From Fennellomyces sp. T-0311 (Eukaryota; Mucoromycota; Mucoromycetes; Mucorales; Lichtheimiaceae): a stretch of 43,917 bases of DNA. A program made the position numbers and the translations under genes. Location: assembly GCA_025266875.1 (NCBI GenBank), contig JALLLT010000099.1:1-43917 (forward strand), read 5' to 3'. Positions 41,879 to 43,917 of this stretch are shown here, in pieces. Numbering within the stretch: position 1 is the first letter of the stretch; each line of letters starts with the position of its first letter. The notes under the pieces were generated by a model. The model worked only from the letters and a program-made list of their open reading frames with translations. It was not told the origin of the DNA and did not search any database.

Positions 41879-43917
41879 TAGGCTTCTCCAATATACCCGA
41901 ATACTCGTACCCGACTCGATACTCGGCATGACGAGTCAGGTACGAGTTGACAGATACTCGACTCGTTGTGTTTTCGAGTTTTTTTGAAATACCCGACTCG
42001 ACTCGGCCAGTTATATGTACAAGATAATATATATTGGTGGATGCATCCGGGATATATAGCAAATAGAAAGTAATGTATAGCTGCATTTGATAATTAAGCT
42101 TTATTTACAGAGTGGTTACTAAAGGCGTGTGTCAGTGTTATTCAGTGTTATTCATGAATAGACTTATTCATGCACAAAGGCAAGGTGGTCATAAAATAAG
42201 CTAGAAGGTGAAAAAATTTATTTTTGTAAAAAAAAAAAAACACTTTCTATCTCAAAGCGAATCTTGGAATCTCTCCCATGACTCTATCACCATCAACTCC
42301 TGCAAGACACGAGGATCCAAGCGGTTCCGGTTGTATGGTAGCCAGAGACGCGCTGACGAGAAGCAATGCTCGGACGGTGTGGACGTTGCAGAAATGGCCA
42401 AGTAATGGCGAGCCATGCGGGAAAGGTTTGGCCATCGGGCTGCGTTGCCCTTCCAATACTCAAGCTCGGCAGCCTTGGCCTCTAGTCGAGGCAGCATATT
42501 CCGCTCTGCAGCGTAATCTTCAAGCTCGTCCAATGCCTCAGTCTCCATTCCGTACTTCTTCATCAGCTCGAGAACTGCTTCTGTGTTCTCGTCATCTGCC
42601 GTAGGTCGAGGTCGGTAATCGTCACGCCAGCGGATCTGCACAGCCTTCTTGCCGAAGGCAACCCATTGCTGCTCCCAACCAGAAGATGCCCACCAACGGA
42701 ACTTTAGACGCGGATCCATGGCTGTCGCGATGGCGTAGACATCGGTATCGTCAGTCTTGACATAATATCGCTGGAGCTTTTCCTTGCCCACACGACAAGC
42801 AAACGCGACGTCTGGAACGTTCTCCTCTGTCTCTTCCAGATGATCGATCAACGAATTGTATTCAACGATCACCTTGTTGATTGTTGGATACTGACTGCCA
42901 GACACGCCCCTGGTGACTTCCTCGAACTTCTTCAGGAGGACAGCGACCTGCTCCAAGTACTTCCAGTCGTCGTCGTCCAAAGTGCAAGCACTCATGTCTC
43001 GGAGGTTGGCGGCCACAGTGGAGTCATACGGTGTACGCAACATCAATGCACGGTCGATCATTGTGTATGTTGAATTCCATCTGACCTGTACGTCGCGAGA
43101 AAGGATCAATGGTTTGCACCCATGGATTTCACAGAAACAAGAGAACTGACTCCTTTTTTGAACGGATGCTCTGAAAAGATACGTATCAGTAACGCTTTTT
43201 CGCTATTAATAATAATGTACCTTATTTTCACGATGCCTTTGCGCAATCGCTTCAACGCAGTGGGTCTGGCAGGCTCTAGTCTTGTATCGAGCGTGGCTTC
43301 CGCATCATGGGCTTCAACAATTTCGTCAAGGTCCTCTTCCTCTTCATCATGGTCCGGTGCTGGCGCGGCGATACCAACATCGAGGATTTGTTGAACGGAC
43401 AAGTTAATGATATGACCGAAGCAACCGATCCGGTGGATGAGTGCACGGAAAGGCAAGCTACATAATATAGTGTTAGGAAAGCTTTTTCTGGATATCATGA
43501 TAATGCTTACCCGTTTCTGATTGAATAGTCTTCGAGGTGATCTGCCATCTTTAGCATATTGGATGCGTTATCGGTGGTGATAGTAAACAGCTTGGTAACG
43601 AGGTTATATTCTTTCAACACAGCAAGGAACGCAGCTTTCAAGTTTTCACCAGTATGGGCACCATTGATGGCATGGAAGCCAACAACCAGCTCACATGGCT
43701 TTCAGGTAACAGGGTTAATCCAATGGGCAGTTACACCCAAGAAATCCTGTTGAAATGTGCTAGTCCATGCATCAAGTGTGAATAACACCTTGTCGACGCC
43801 ATCCAAGAGAGCGGTGATACGTTGAACCACATCGGTGTATTTGATGGTGAGCTATTTAGAGTAATTATATTAACATTGCTTTTTTTTACTGTAGTATAGA
43901 GTCTTCAGTTACCTTTC
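41879..43917 (-). mobile_element. hAT-1 copy B, partial (runs off window)
   Basis: Inverted copy of 8.27-10.3 kb, very similar throughout. Its 3' terminus (TAGGCTTCTCCA on +) starts at 41879, preceded by GGTCAGAG (41871-41878), which should recur at the unseen left end if the insertion is simple. Subterminal CGAGT/ACTCG words lie at 41890-42005. All differences I compared with copy A are transitions. Confidence 0.9.
42252..43917 (-). pseudogene. hAT-1 transposase, copy B, nonsense codon, partial
   Basis: Exons on the - strand: 43917-43913 (end of exon 2), 43851-43511, 43457-43221 and 43170-42252. The same introns as copy A, and internal exons of identical length (341 and 237 nt). In exon 3 the Trp codon of VTWKPREL is TGA (43702-43704), which truncates the protein before most of the catalytic core; the Arg two codons on is changed to Cys and an Asp just upstream to Asn. 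The C-terminal half is otherwise open and ends four residues later than copy A. Its element can probably still be mobilised in trans by a related transposase. Confidence 0.88.

Overview
This window is a transposon-packed stretch of a eukaryotic, almost certainly fungal, nuclear genome. The genes have short GT-AG introns (about 45-70 bp) and the only host genes I can support are two tRNA genes. The mix of families (BED-type hAT, PIF/Harbinger with a Myb-like partner gene, tnp2-like transposases with a CxCxxC N-terminus, a chromodomain-less Ty3/Gypsy element, a LINE C-terminus with a CxC...HxxxC knuckle) fits an early-diverging filamentous fungus, probably Mucoromycota. That placement is inference.

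Layout. 1-560: purine-rich DNA. 595-864: coding-like relic. 1042-5818: tnp2-like element 1, with a broken transposase (+) and a convergent accessory gene (-). 6564-12651: PIF/Harbinger element 1, with hAT-1 copy A (6663-10300, 8-bp TSD) inserted between its left end and its transposase start. 12652-15158: AT-rich spacer with a tandem repeat and a palindrome. 15159-25384: a convergent tRNA-Thr / tRNA-Gly pair pushed 10 kb apart by four nested insertions: solo LTR-2, solo LTR-1 at its edge, an intact hAT-2 inside LTR-1, and a full Ty3/Gypsy element inside LTR-2. 26778-31120: tnp2-like element 2, with a broken transposase and an intact convergent accessory gene. 32140-32269: MITE-like foldback. 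32270-34242: unrecognised relic gene holding a 5'-truncated LINE with a 14-bp TSD. 34468-36902: PIF/Harbinger element 2, degraded. 37181-41060: relic hAT of the hAT-1 family, carrying a Tc1/mariner-like element and two related long hairpins. 41310-41878: C-terminal coding fragment cut by hAT-1 copy B (41879-43917, inverted relative to copy A, runs off the window).

How it fits together. Most genes here move DNA rather than serve the cell. Only the hAT-2 transposase, the mariner-like transposase and the tnp2-2 accessory protein read as intact full-length genes; hAT-1 copy A is open apart from a slightly early stop. The remaining transposase and pol genes carry nonsense codons or frameshifts. 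Differences between recent copies (hAT-1 A/B and the two Gypsy LTRs) are, wherever I compared them, transitions. The most informative signals are the tRNA-flanked nest, which suggests an LTR element that targets Pol III genes, and a conserved four-exon accessory gene convergent with the transposase in both tnp2-like elements.
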